From NCBI GenBank assembly GCA_050944685.1, contig JBMNRP010000001.1:124001-188000 (forward strand): a stretch of 64,000 bases of DNA. Direction: 5' to 3'. Positions within the stretch are counted from its first letter, which is position 1, and every line of letters begins with the position of its first letter. Made by a program: the position numbers and the translations under genes. A model generated the notes under the pieces. It was given only the letters and a program-made list of their open reading frames with translations, was not told where the DNA came from and did no database searches. Of this stretch, positions 1 to 8,935 are shown piece after piece. The DNA is from CADBRN01 sp050944685. Lineage in GTDB: Bacteria > Bacillota > Clostridia > Lachnospirales > Lachnospiraceae.

Positions 1-6
1 TTCTGT

Positions 7-12
7 TATAAT
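7..12 (+). promoter_or_regulatory. Extended -10 box of the PBP gene
   Basis: TGTTATAAT is an extended -10 element (TGnTATAAT) about 40 bases before the start codon at 51. The matching -35 lies outside the window, so only half of the promoter is visible. Confidence 0.6.
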
Positions 13-50
13 GTAACGTGTATTTTTATGTGACTTCAGGAGGCAAATGT

Positions 51-2642
51 ATGAATTTTGGCCCATCCGGTGTAATGGATGAGAGGGACGAACTGAATTC
101 GACCGGCGCAATGGCCGGAAACCGCGCCGGGGTCATCGCCCTGCGCATCTTTCTCATTGCCCTCATCGCATTTTTCACCGCGGTGATCTGCCTGCTCTCC
201 GGCGCCTATCACGGCGTAATCGACGGCGCTCCGGATATTTCGGACGTCAATATCATGTCGGCCGGTTATGCTACCTTCGTGTATGATTCGGACAATCAGG
301 AGATCCAGAAGCTGAGTTCCGCCTCGGGAAACCGTGTTTCCGTATCCATCTCCGATATTCCGGAGGACATGCAGCACGCCATCGTGGCGATCGAGGATTC
401 CCGGTTTTACCAGCACAACGGCGTTGACCCCCGCGGTATGATGCGCGCGTTGATAGTGGCCATCCAGAGTGGTTTCGAGAGAACGGAGGGAGCGAGTACC
501 ATCACGCAGCAGCTCCTGAAAAATAACGTTTTCACCGATTTCACAAAAGAGACGCGGACAGAACGGATCAAACGGAAACTGCAGGAGCAGTATCTGGCGG
601 TCGAGCTGGAGAAATCGCTGAATGAGAAGGGCGAAAACGCAAAGGAAGTGATTCTGGAAAATTACCTGAACACGGTCAACTTCGGCGCGGGCTCCTACGG
701 CGTTCAGACCGCCGCGCGGACGTATCTGAACAAGGACTGCAAGGATCTGACTCTCTCGGAGTGCGCCGTTCTCGCGGCGATTCCCCAGAACCCGAGCAAA
801 TACAACCCGAAGACCCATCCGGAGAACAATGCGACCCGCGCGCACACGGTTCTGAAATACATGCTCGACCAGAAATACATCACAAAAAGCGAGTATGACG
901 AGGCTCTCACGGACGATGTATATTCACGAATCGCCCAGAATTACAGCGATTCGTCCGACACGGAAAATGTTTATTCCTATTTCGTCGATGAGCTGATCAG
1001 TCAGGTCAAAACGGACCTGATGAACCAGAAGGGCTATACGGAAGTTCAGGCAAACAATGCCATCTACAGCGGCGGTCTGAAGATCTACTCGACCCAGGAC
1101 AGCCGCATTCAGGCCATCATGGACGAAGAGTTCACAAATGACGAGAACTTCCCGCAGCGAAGTACGATCGCCCTGGACTGGGCACTGACCGTCGACCATG
1201 AAGACGGAACGCGGCAGAACTACAGCCGCGAGATGCTTCAGCAGTATTTCCGCGAAAGCGATTCTTCCTTCGATCTCCTGTTTGACACGCAGGAGGAGGC
1301 GCAGCAGGCAGTCGACCAGTACAAGGCGGCGATCCTGCAGGAGGGCGACACGATCGTCGCGGAGCGGACCAGCTTCATCCCGCAGCCTCAGGCGGCGATG
1401 ACGGTCATTGATCAGAAGACCGGGCAGGTGAAAGGAATCGAGGGCGGACGCGGAACGAAAACCGCCTCCCTTACCATGAACCGGGCGACGGATACCTACC
1501 GGCAGCCGGGTTCCACCTTCAAGATCCTCTCGACCTACGGTCCGGCTCTCAACGAAGGCGAAATCACGCTGGCGACGACGGTAGAGGACGAGCCCTACAA
1601 CTATTCCAACGGTCAGCCGGTGAAAAACGCGGACGGAAAATACCACGGCACCGTGACGATCCGCAAGGCGATTCAGAATTCCTACAATATCGTCGCGGTT
1701 AAAATTCTTACCCAGATCACGCCCCAGAAGGGATTTGATTATCTGGAAAAAATGGGCTTCTCGAAGCTGATCAACAGTACCGACTGGGATGTGATCCAGC
1801 CTCTTGCCCTCGGTGGAATCACGAACGGTGTCAGCAATCTGGAACTGACGGCCGCATACGCCTCGATCGCGAACAACGGCGTCTACATCGAGCCGATGTT
1901 CTACACGAAGGTCGTTGACCACGACGGAAACGTTCTGCTGGAGAACTCGCCCGTAACCACAAAAGTCTTCAAAGACAGCACCGCTTATCTTCTGACGAGC
2001 GCCATGGAAGACGTCGTCTCGGACGGAACCGGACAGCAGTTTGCCTTCAGCAACATGCACATCGCCGGAAAGACCGGAACTACCAACACATATCGCGACC
2101 TGGTATTTGCCGGATTCACCCCGTATTACACGGCGGCCATCTGGGCGGGCTGCGATGTCACCACTGAGCTCCCGCAGGACTACCGGAACTTCCACCAGAA
2201 ACTCTGGCGGGACATCATGGAAAAGATACATGAGGGTCTGCCGGATCAGGATTTCACGATGCCATCATCGGTCGAGGAGGTCAAGATCTGCACAAAGACA
2301 GGACTTCTGGCGCGTTCCGGATGTCCCTCGACAACAGAATATTTCGCGACGGGAACCGCTCCCACCAAAAAGTGCAAGGGACACAGTTCATCCACAACGT
2401 ACAGTTCGAACAGCGGAAACTCCGGATCGTCAGACAGCAGTCAGAACAATAATACGACAAACGCCGATGCAAACACTGAAAACAGTAATACAGGCGAAAA
2501 CACAGAAGAAAGCACCGGAGATGACACAAGCACCGGAAACACCGGTGACGGAAATACGGAAGAAAGCGGAACCACCGAAAACACCGAAGGCGAAACAACA
2601 ACCGACGGGAATACCGGGGACACAGCAGCCACCGGCGGATAG
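51..2642 (+). CDS. Class A penicillin-binding protein (PBP1A type)
   Basis: Bifunctional peptidoglycan synthase that polymerises lipid II and cross-links the glycan outside the membrane. The ATG at 51 is chosen because AGGAGG lies seven bases upstream; a GTG at 18 is in frame but has no such site. One N-terminal membrane helix spans roughly residues 26-51. The family GT51 glycosyltransferase follows, with catalytic Glu in EDSRFYQH (about E115) and the EGASTITQQ motif. The transpeptidase domain shows all three signature motifs: S488-TF-K491, S544-YN and K674-TG. The protein is 863 residues. Its last 100 or so are a Ser/Thr/Asn/Gly/Glu-rich low-complexity tail with no predicted fold, which is common in Firmicute PBPs. 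The gene stands alone, with a terminator right after it. Confidence 0.95.
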   Translation: MNFGPSGVMDERDELNSTGAMAGNRAGVIALRIFLIALIAFFTAVICLLSGAYHGVIDGAPDISDVNIMSAGYATFVYDSDNQEIQKLSSASGNRVSVSISDIPEDMQHAIVAIEDSRFYQHNGVDPRGMMRALIVAIQSGFERTEGASTITQQLLKNNVFTDFTKETRTERIKRKLQEQYLAVELEKSLNEKGENAKEVILENYLNTVNFGAGSYGVQTAARTYLNKDCKDLTLSECAVLAAIPQNPSKYNPKTHPENNATRAHTVLKYMLDQKYITKSEYDEALTDDVYSRIAQNYSDSSDTENVYSYFVDELISQVKTDLMNQKGYTEVQANNAIYSGGLKIYSTQDSRIQAIMDEEFTNDENFPQRSTIALDWALTVDHEDGTRQNYSREMLQQYFRESDSSFDLLFDTQEEAQQAVDQYKAAILQEGDTIVAERTSFIPQPQAAMTVIDQKTGQVKGIEGGRGTKTASLTMNRATDTYRQPGSTFKILSTYGPALNEGEITLATTVEDEPYNYSNGQPVKNADGKYHGTVTIRKAIQNSYNIVAVKILTQITPQKGFDYLEKMGFSKLINSTDWDVIQPLALGGITNGVSNLELTAAYASIANNGVYIEPMFYTKVVDHDGNVLLENSPVTTKVFKDSTAYLLTSAMEDVVSDGTGQQFAFSNMHIAGKTGTTNTYRDLVFAGFTPYYTAAIWAGCDVTTELPQDYRNFHQKLWRDIMEKIHEGLPDQDFTMPSSVEEVKICTKTGLLARSGCPSTTEYFATGTAPTKKCKGHSSSTTYSSNSGNSGSSDSSQNNNTTNADANTENSNTGENTEESTGDDTSTGNTGDGNTEESGTTENTEGETTTDGNTGDTAATGG

Positions 2643-2666
2643 TTTTCCTTTTCAGCAGACAAAAAT

Positions 2667-2734
2667 AAGGGGCTGCCGCATTATCCATTCAGATTAGTAA
2701 CACTCACTGAATGTGGATAATGCGGCAGCCCCTT
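2667..2734. terminator. Bidirectional terminator between PBP and hprK
   Basis: A long inverted repeat: AAGGGGCTGCCGCATTATCC pairs with its complement ending at 2734, extended by TTCAG/CTGAA around a short loop. It lies between two convergent genes and can serve both. Confidence 0.85.
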
Positions 2735-2757
2735 CTGATTATCCCCTGACGTCCGGA

Positions 2758-3696
2758 TTACTCCTTGTGTTTCTTCCCCAGGCTTTCCTGCACCCTGCGG
2801 TAGAGCTCCTGCGCGGCGTTGTAGCCCATCTTTTTCTGACGGCGGTTAACCGCTGCGGTCTCTACGATGACGGCCAGATTTCGTCCGGGGCGAATCGGAA
2901 GCGAATGGCTCACGATCTTATTGCCGAGGATCTCTGTGTACTCCTCGCTCATGCCCAGCCGGTCGTAAACCTTGTCTTTGTCGTATTCCTCCAGCTTGAT
3001 AATCAGATCAATCGACTTCGTGTCCTCAACGCTCTGAATGCCGAACAGGGTCTTTACATCGATGATTCCGATTCCACGCAGCTCGATAAAATGCCTCGTG
3101 ATATCCGGAGCCGATCCGACCAGAGTAATATCACTCACGCGGCGGATTTCCACGACGTCGTCGCTGACCAGACGGTGCCCTCTTTTGACCAGCTCCAGAG
3201 CCGCCTCACTCTTTCCGATGCCGCTTTCACCCATGATGAGGACTCCCTCACCGAAAACGTCTACCAGAACGCCGTGAATGGAAATCATGGGCGCCAGCTG
3301 GACATTCAGCCATCTGGTGATCTCCGCGGTAAAGGGCGAGGTCTCGCGGTCCGTAGCGAAAATCGGCACATCGTATTTCAGGGCCAGCGAAAGAAGATCC
3401 TCATCCGGAATCTGCTGTGTGGTAAAAACGATACACGGAATTCCTCTCGAGATAAAATCCTCAAACCGGTGGATTCTCACCTCCCGGGATAGCTGCTGCA
3501 GATACGTGTACTCGACGTACCCGATGATCTGCACACGCTGGCTCATAAAATGCTCGAAATATCCCGTCAGCTGAAGTGCAGGACGGTTAATCTCAGGAAC
3601 CGGAATCGCTTTCCCGTCCAGACTGATCTCCGGAGTGAGGTTTTTTAAGTTCATTTCTTCCTGCAGCTTCGTCAGCGGTACTACCTGACCCTTCAT
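2758..3696 (-). CDS. hprK: HPr kinase/phosphorylase
   Basis: Phosphorylates and dephosphorylates Ser46 of the phosphocarrier HPr, the signal for CcpA-dependent catabolite control. The start at 3696 has AGGAGG seven bases upstream and gives a protein of 312 residues, the normal family length, beginning like other HprKs. Visible motifs are the P-loop GESGIGKS (residues 156-163), the HRLVSDDVVEI segment and the signature RGIGIIDVKTLFG. It is the last gene of a minus-strand run. Its first 104 bases overlap the 3' end of uvrC in another frame, so the two are surely co-transcribed. Its product should act on the sugar operons farther along this window, but no clear cre site was identified. Confidence 0.95.
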   Translation of the reverse strand: MKGQVVPLTKLQEEMNLKNLTPEISLDGKAIPVPEINRPALQLTGYFEHFMSQRVQIIGYVEYTYLQQLSREVRIHRFEDFISRGIPCIVFTTQQIPDEDLLSLALKYDVPIFATDRETSPFTAEITRWLNVQLAPMISIHGVLVDVFGEGVLIMGESGIGKSEAALELVKRGHRLVSDDVVEIRRVSDITLVGSAPDITRHFIELRGIGIIDVKTLFGIQSVEDTKSIDLIIKLEEYDKDKVYDRLGMSEEYTEILGNKIVSHSLPIRPGRNLAVIVETAAVNRRQKKMGYNAAQELYRRVQESLGKKHKE

Positions 3697-5668
3697 TCTT
3701 CTCCTCCTCTGCATTCCTCCGCTCTTCCTTCGGATGGAAAAAGCGGTATATACTCTTCGCCGCCTTCTCATTCATCGACGGCAGGGCTTTCAGTGTCTCA
3801 ATATCCGCCCCGCGGATTTCTTCCAGATTTTCAAAATTCCGGATCAGCTCACGTTTTCTCGCCGGCCCGACATCCGGAATGTCATCCAGCACAGAGCGGA
3901 CCTGCTCCCTGCTCCTCAGAGACTTATGATACTCGATCGCAAAACGGTGAGCCTCATCCTGAATGCGGGTAATCAGATGAAATCCCTCCGAGCGTGTGTC
4001 GACCGGTACCTCCTGTTTATTATAATACAGACCGCGCGTCCTGTGGCGGTCATCTTTCACCATTCCGCAGACCGGTATCTCCAGGCCGAGCTCATCGAGC
4101 ACTTCCAGCGCGACTCCCACCTGTCCTTTTCCTCCGTCCATCATGATCAGGTCCGGGAGACGGTCAAATCCGTTTTCCTTGCGGATTCCGCGCTCGAAAC
4201 GTCTGGTCAGCACTTCCTTCAGGCTGGCGTAATCGTTCGGTCCCTCAACCGACCGGATCCGAAATTTCCGGTAATCCGCTTTTTTCGGCCTTCCCTTCTC
4301 GTAAACGACCATTGAGCCGACCGACTGATATCCGCTGATATTGGAAATATCGTATGCCTCGATGCGCTCCGGTGCCTCCAGACCGAGCCAGGAGCCAATC
4401 TCCTTCGCGGCCCCGATCGTCCGCGCGGCCTCGTTCCGGATCCTCTCGCGGTCCTGCCGCAGCAGAATATCCGCGTTCCGCATGGCCAGATCCGCCAGTT
4501 TCTCCTTTGTCCCCTTCTGCGGGGTCGTCACATAAACCTTCTTTCCGCGTTTTTCGGAGAGCCACTCGGAGATAACGTCTCCCTCCGGAATTTCCGCGGA
4601 AAGAATCAGCTCTCTCGGAATAAAGGGTGTCCCGGAATAATACTGCTTGACAAAGCTCTGCAGAACATCGCTGTCCGTCTCCGAATCGCCCGCCCGCAGG
4701 TAAAAATGGTCCCGTCCGATCAGTTTTCCGCTGCGAATGAAAAACACCTGGGCGATCGCGTCCGCCCCGTCCCGCGCAACGGCGATCACATCCTGGTCAT
4801 CCCCGTTGCTTTTTGTAATCTTCTGATTCTCGCTGACCCGCTTCACGCTGGACAGCAGATCCCGGTACGCGGCGGCCTGCTCGAAATTCAGTTCCTCCGA
4901 AGCCGCCTCCATCTGAGCGGTCAGCTTTCGGATCTCCTCCTGCGTATTCCCGTTCAGAAACTCCACCGCCTTATCCAGCTGGGCGCGATACGCCTCTTCG
5001 CTGACCCCGCCCTGACAGGGCGCGTCACACTGATGCATATAATAATAAAGACACGGCCGCTCTTTTCCGATGTCCCTCGGCAGCTTCCTGCCGCAGGCGC
5101 GCAGATGGTAGAGACGCCGCATCAGATCAATCGTCTCGCGCACCGCCCCGGCATTCGGATACGGGCCGAAGTAACGCGCCTTGTCCTTCTTCATATGGTG
5201 TGCGAACAGAATTCTGGGGTAATGGTCCTGCACCGTGATTTTTATGAACGGGTAGGCCTTGTCGTCCATCAGCATCGTATTGTACCGGGGACGGTACTCC
5301 TTGATCAGATTGCATTCCAGGACCAGTGCCTCGACCTCGGAATCCGTCACGATGTACTCGAAGTGCTCAACCTGGGGGACCATGCTGTAGATCTTCAGCC
5401 GTTTGGTCCGGCTGTTCTGGAAATACTGCCTCACCCGGTTCCGAAGGCTGACGGCCTTTCCCACATACATGACCGTGCCGTTTTTGTCATACATCAGATA
5501 GACGCCCGGCTTCGGCGGCAGCTTTTTCAGCTCCGCCTCAATGTCAAAGCGCACTTCCTGCCCGCTCTGCTGATCCGGCTTCTCTGTCTCCGCCGCTTTC
5601 TTTTTCGCATTCTCTTCCGTCAAATCTCTCACTTTCCGATATTTTGCCGGCGGCAAATGACCGCGCAT
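3593..5668 (-). CDS. uvrC: Excinuclease ABC subunit UvrC
   Basis: Makes the two incisions in nucleotide excision repair with UvrA and UvrB. The order of domains is GIY-YIG nuclease (PGVYLMYDKNG...YVGKA, about residues 53-80), a UVR coiled coil (LNFEQAAAYRDLL), the RNase-H-like C-terminal nuclease, and helix-hairpin-helix DNA-binding repeats ending at IYRFF. Compared with typical UvrCs of about 600 residues this reading has two extra parts. One is an N-terminal stretch of about 43 residues before FDIEAELKKLP. The other is a Glu/Gly/Ser-rich tail of about 45 residues that overprints the start of hprK. The ATG at 5668 has no clear ribosome binding site, so a GTG or TTG some 35-50 bases later could be the true start. 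Confidence 0.92.
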   Translation of the reverse strand: MRGHLPPAKYRKVRDLTEENAKKKAAETEKPDQQSGQEVRFDIEAELKKLPPKPGVYLMYDKNGTVMYVGKAVSLRNRVRQYFQNSRTKRLKIYSMVPQVEHFEYIVTDSEVEALVLECNLIKEYRPRYNTMLMDDKAYPFIKITVQDHYPRILFAHHMKKDKARYFGPYPNAGAVRETIDLMRRLYHLRACGRKLPRDIGKERPCLYYYMHQCDAPCQGGVSEEAYRAQLDKAVEFLNGNTQEEIRKLTAQMEAASEELNFEQAAAYRDLLSSVKRVSENQKITKSNGDDQDVIAVARDGADAIAQVFFIRSGKLIGRDHFYLRAGDSETDSDVLQSFVKQYYSGTPFIPRELILSAEIPEGDVISEWLSEKRGKKVYVTTPQKGTKEKLADLAMRNADILLRQDRERIRNEAARTIGAAKEIGSWLGLEAPERIEAYDISNISGYQSVGSMVVYEKGRPKKADYRKFRIRSVEGPNDYASLKEVLTRRFERGIRKENGFDRLPDLIMMDGGKGQVGVALEVLDELGLEIPVCGMVKDDRHRTRGLYYNKQEVPVDTRSEGFHLITRIQDEAHRFAIEYHKSLRSREQVRSVLDDIPDVGPARKRELIRNFENLEEIRGADIETLKALPSMNEKAAKSIYRFFHPKEERRNAEEEKNEGSGSTADEAAGRNELKKPHSGDQSGRESDSGS

Positions 5669-5716
5669 GCAAGAACATTCTCTAAAGAACAGAAACGGAA
5701 CCGGGAGAGCCGGTCA

Positions 5717-7561
5717 TCACACGCGGCTCTGCTGCACGCGGTGAAGAATATCCATAAACTCCGATCCGGTGATCGTCTCTTTCTGAATCAGATACCGGGC
5801 GATTTCATCGAGCGCATCCCGGTTTTCGCTGAGAATCTCCTTCGCTCTGGCGTAGGACGACTGCAGCATCTTCATCACCTCGTGGTCCACTTCGTTCGCG
5901 AGCGCGTCGCTGCAGTCCATCGTAACGGACTCGCTGTTCAGATAGCGGCTCTCGTGACGCGCCAGTCCCATCAGTCCGAAATGATCCGACATACCGTATT
6001 CGGTCACCATGGCGCGGCAGATCTGAGTCGCGCGCTCAATGTCATTGGAGGCGCCGGTACTGACGTTGCCGAACACCAGCTCCTCGGCGGCGCGGCCCGC
6101 CAGAAGGCCGACCACCATTGCCTGAAGCTCGGTTTTGGTATTGAGATATTTTTCCTCCTCCGGAACCTGCATCACGTAGCCGAGCGCTCCCATCGTCCGC
6201 GGAATAATCGTGATTTTCTGAACCGGCTCCGAATCCTTCTCCAGCGCGGAAACCAGGGCATGCCCCACCTCGTGGTACGAGACGATCCGTCTCTCCTCTT
6301 TGCTGAGAATGCTGTTTTTCTTTTCTTTTCCGACCAGGACAACCTCCACGGCGTCCATCAGGTCTTTCTGTGAAACGGCTTTTCTTCCGTTCCGGACGGC
6401 GAGAATCGCCGCCTCATTAATGATATTGGCAAGCTCGGATCCGACTGCACCGGACGTCGCAAGGGCTACCGCGTTGAAATCCACGGAATCGTCCATCAGC
6501 ACATCTTTCGCGTGCACCCTCAGAACCTCGATTCGCCCGTTCAGATCGGGGCGGTCCACGATAATGCGGCGGTCAAATCTTCCGGGACGCAGCAGCGCCG
6601 GGTCCAGCACCTCCGGCCGGTTCGTCGCGGCCAGAATCAGCAGCCCGGCCTCGCTGTCAAAGCCGTCCATCTCGGCGAGCAGCTGATTGAGCGTCTGTTC
6701 CCGCTCGTCATTGCCTCCGTACCCGTTCTCCCGGCTCTTTCCGATCGCGTCTATCTCATCGATGAAAATAATGCAGGGGGCGTTTTTCTTCGCTTCCTCA
6801 AACAGGTCGCGCACTCTGGACGCACCGACTCCTACAAACATCTCCACAAATTCCGAGCCGGAAAGAGAATAAAAGGGAACCTGTGCCTCGCCTGCAACGG
6901 CTTTTGCCAGCAGCGTCTTTCCGGTTCCGGGAGGTCCCACCAGGAGAGCTCCCTTCGGCAGAACCGCTCCGATATCCCTGAATTTATCCGGATTATGCAG
7001 AAAATCCACGACCTCCTGCAGGGATTCCTTGGCCTCATCCTCTCCGGCCACGTCCTTGAACGTGACGCCCGTTTTCGTCTCGACGTACGCGCGCGCCCGG
7101 CTCTTTCCGACGCCCAGGATACCGCCCTTTCCGCGCATCATGATATAAAAGAACACTACCACAATGGCGATCGGAAGTACCACGGTCAGCAGGACGGAAA
7201 CGATTTCCTCCCCCGCTCCCGGGTTCTTTTTCTGATAGCGGATATTCTTCTCCTCCAGAAGATCCTTCAGCGAATTTTCATCCCCGACGAGAATGACACT
7301 GTATTTTTTTTCTTTTCCATTTTCCTCTGCGGTTACGGTCAGCTTTCCGGACTGAAGCTCAACCTCTTTGACCTCATTCTGGTCCACCATCTCAACAAAC
7401 CGGTCATAGGAAATTTCTTTGGATGAAGAATCCTCCCGCTCGAAAAAAAGGCTGAAAATCAGAAGGGCGGCTGCCACGCAGATAACGACCGCGCAAAAGA
7501 TCAGCCTCCCCTTCTTTTTCGGATCTCTTTTATGGTCCATCCCCCTGTGATCTGACTCCAT
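5717..7561 (-). CDS. ftsH: ATP-dependent zinc metalloprotease FtsH
   Basis: Membrane-anchored AAA+ protease that extracts and degrades misfolded membrane proteins and regulators. The N terminus has two membrane helices (about residues 19-40 and 120-141) bracketing a small extracytoplasmic domain. The AAA+ domain shows Walker A GPPGTGKT (209-216), Walker B IIFIDEID (about 264-271) and the RPGRFDR second region of homology. The zinc site H430-EVG-H434 is intact. At 614 residues it is near the family size. The start at 7561 has AAGGGA about 11 bases upstream; an in-frame ATG at 7540 directly abuts AGGGGG and is too close. It is followed 48 bases later by uvrC. Confidence 0.95.
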   Translation of the reverse strand: MESDHRGMDHKRDPKKKGRLIFCAVVICVAAALLIFSLFFEREDSSSKEISYDRFVEMVDQNEVKEVELQSGKLTVTAEENGKEKKYSVILVGDENSLKDLLEEKNIRYQKKNPGAGEEIVSVLLTVVLPIAIVVVFFYIMMRGKGGILGVGKSRARAYVETKTGVTFKDVAGEDEAKESLQEVVDFLHNPDKFRDIGAVLPKGALLVGPPGTGKTLLAKAVAGEAQVPFYSLSGSEFVEMFVGVGASRVRDLFEEAKKNAPCIIFIDEIDAIGKSRENGYGGNDEREQTLNQLLAEMDGFDSEAGLLILAATNRPEVLDPALLRPGRFDRRIIVDRPDLNGRIEVLRVHAKDVLMDDSVDFNAVALATSGAVGSELANIINEAAILAVRNGRKAVSQKDLMDAVEVVLVGKEKKNSILSKEERRIVSYHEVGHALVSALEKDSEPVQKITIIPRTMGALGYVMQVPEEEKYLNTKTELQAMVVGLLAGRAAEELVFGNVSTGASNDIERATQICRAMVTEYGMSDHFGLMGLARHESRYLNSESVTMDCSDALANEVDHEVMKMLQSSYARAKEILSENRDALDEIARYLIQKETITGSEFMDILHRVQQSRV

Positions 7562-7599
7562 AAGATTCTGTTCCCTTCACGCTGACCACCGGATTCCGC

Positions 7600-8199
7600 T
7601 CAGCCGTTTTTCTGGAGTACCTTCTCCATAAATTCATCGCGGATATCCGGGAATTTCTCACACAGCATCGCGGTCGCCGCCTCAGTGAAAAGCCGGAAAT
7701 TCTTCTTGACGCCCAGCTGCTCCGGGACGGTATAGGCAATATTGTAGACATCCGCCGCAATCTTTGAGACCAGGGAATCGTGATTCATCTTTCCTATGCC
7801 CAGAAGAACCGAGCCGTAAGCCTTGTCCTCCAGACAGAGATCAATATAGGCAAGCGTCAGGTTACAGAACTCCTCGTACAGGACCTTATCCCCGATTCCG
7901 CCGTACCGAGAAGCCAGTTCAAACTTCCAGTCGTCCATGACGCTCTTGATATCTCTCTCTCTCCGCCTCATGCTTCTGCTTCCCTGCGGAATCATAGACA
8001 GATTCATCCATCCGCGGATGAAATAATCAACATTCCGGTCTTTGCCGATGGCAGCTCCGTACCGCGCATCAAGCAGCTTCAAGCGCAGTTCATTTTCGGG
8101 AGACATCCCTTCCTCCGCGACCGCACGGTCCAGAATCTCTCTGCGCTTTTTCATTGATTTTTCATGGTAATATTCCTCTTCCCACGGTTTCTCCATCAT
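7600..8199 (-). CDS. Conserved protein of unknown function
   Basis: A 199-residue, soluble, charged, helix-rich protein with no signal peptide or membrane segment. Not recognised as a named enzyme; similar proteins are probably confined to Lachnospiraceae-type genomes. A basic run (MRRRERD) lies near the middle, and aromatic and leucine-rich helices fill the C-terminal half. GAGGG precedes the double ATG at 8199. It sits between the J-domain gene and ftsH in the same orientation with a 38-base gap to ftsH, so co-expression with protein quality-control genes is likely; that is inference from position only. Confidence 0.7.
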   Translation of the reverse strand: MMEKPWEEEYYHEKSMKKRREILDRAVAEEGMSPENELRLKLLDARYGAAIGKDRNVDYFIRGWMNLSMIPQGSRSMRRRERDIKSVMDDWKFELASRYGGIGDKVLYEEFCNLTLAYIDLCLEDKAYGSVLLGIGKMNHDSLVSKIAADVYNIAYTVPEQLGVKKNFRLFTEAATAMLCEKFPDIRDEFMEKVLQKNG

Positions 8200-8269
8200 T
8201 CGTATCCCTCTCTGTTCTGGTGTGATTTATCACTGCACGGAAACAATCGGTTTCATTCAGAAAAACGCA

Positions 8270-8920
8270 TCAGATGCAGCAGAAAATCGGCACCCCGCCT
8301 GATCCGCAGCACGAGCAGCAGATCAGCAGGGCACAGATCGACATGCACGTTCTGGATACCGTGCTTCCCTGCCCGCAGTCCTCATATCCGAATCCCCGGC
8401 CGGACGCCTGATACCAGTCTCCCATACCGGACAGCTGCTGCTGAAGCTGACGGAACTGGGCGTTGTCCGGCTCCATGCTGCATGCGGTCTCCGCGTCCTG
8501 ACGGGCCGCTACATTGTTTCCGAGCCCCGCATTCGCGATGGCATGAAGAAAATACCACGTGCCATTCCGGTTGGAAATATTGTTCAGTACGTTCATCGCT
8601 TCCCGGTAATGCTGGGTATTGATGAAATTCGCGGCCGCCTGCAATTCCGGATCATCCGTGCCGGAGGTGTAGCCCCTGTAGCCCCCGTAGGAACTGCCGC
8701 CGTATCCGTAAGAGCCGGATGTACCGCTCTCACGCTCCTTCACGATCTGATCATAGGCTTCCTGTACCTGCTTGAACTTTTCCTCCGCCTCTTCCTTGTG
8801 CGGATTATTGATATTGGCGTCCGGATGATATTTCCGGCTCAGCTTTCTGTATGCTTTTTTGATCTCATCCATGCTCGCATCATGTGAGACTCCGAGCACT
8901 TCATAAGGATCCTGTATCAT
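8270..8920 (-). CDS. J-domain (DnaJ-like) protein with Cys-rich hydrophobic tail
   Basis: The N terminus is a canonical J domain (DPYEVLGVSHDASMDEIKKA) with the Hsp70-stimulating H32-P-D34 motif, so it should act as a DnaK co-chaperone. A Gly/Tyr/Ser-rich linker follows (about residues 70-90), then a helical TPR-like stretch. The last 35 residues are hydrophobic and carry about nine cysteines in pairs (ICCSCCG, IFCCI), unlike DnaJ itself; they could be a membrane or metal/iron-sulfur segment. There is no DnaJ zinc finger of the CxxCxGxG type and no substrate domain. GGAGG lies seven bases before the ATG. It is transcribed with the DUF5685-like gene 15 bases upstream, a pairing that suggests a client relation. 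Confidence 0.85.
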   Translation of the reverse strand: MIQDPYEVLGVSHDASMDEIKKAYRKLSRKYHPDANINNPHKEEAEEKFKQVQEAYDQIVKERESGTSGSYGYGGSSYGGYRGYTSGTDDPELQAAANFINTQHYREAMNVLNNISNRNGTWYFLHAIANAGLGNNVAARQDAETACSMEPDNAQFRQLQQQLSGMGDWYQASGRGFGYEDCGQGSTVSRTCMSICALLICCSCCGSGGVPIFCCI

Positions 8921-8935
8921 TGATTCGCCTCCGAA

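Noticed and set aside
4706..6373. A 555-codon plus-strand open frame across uvrC and ftsH
   Set aside because: Antisense shadow of two clearly recognised genes, with no domain and no ribosome binding site.
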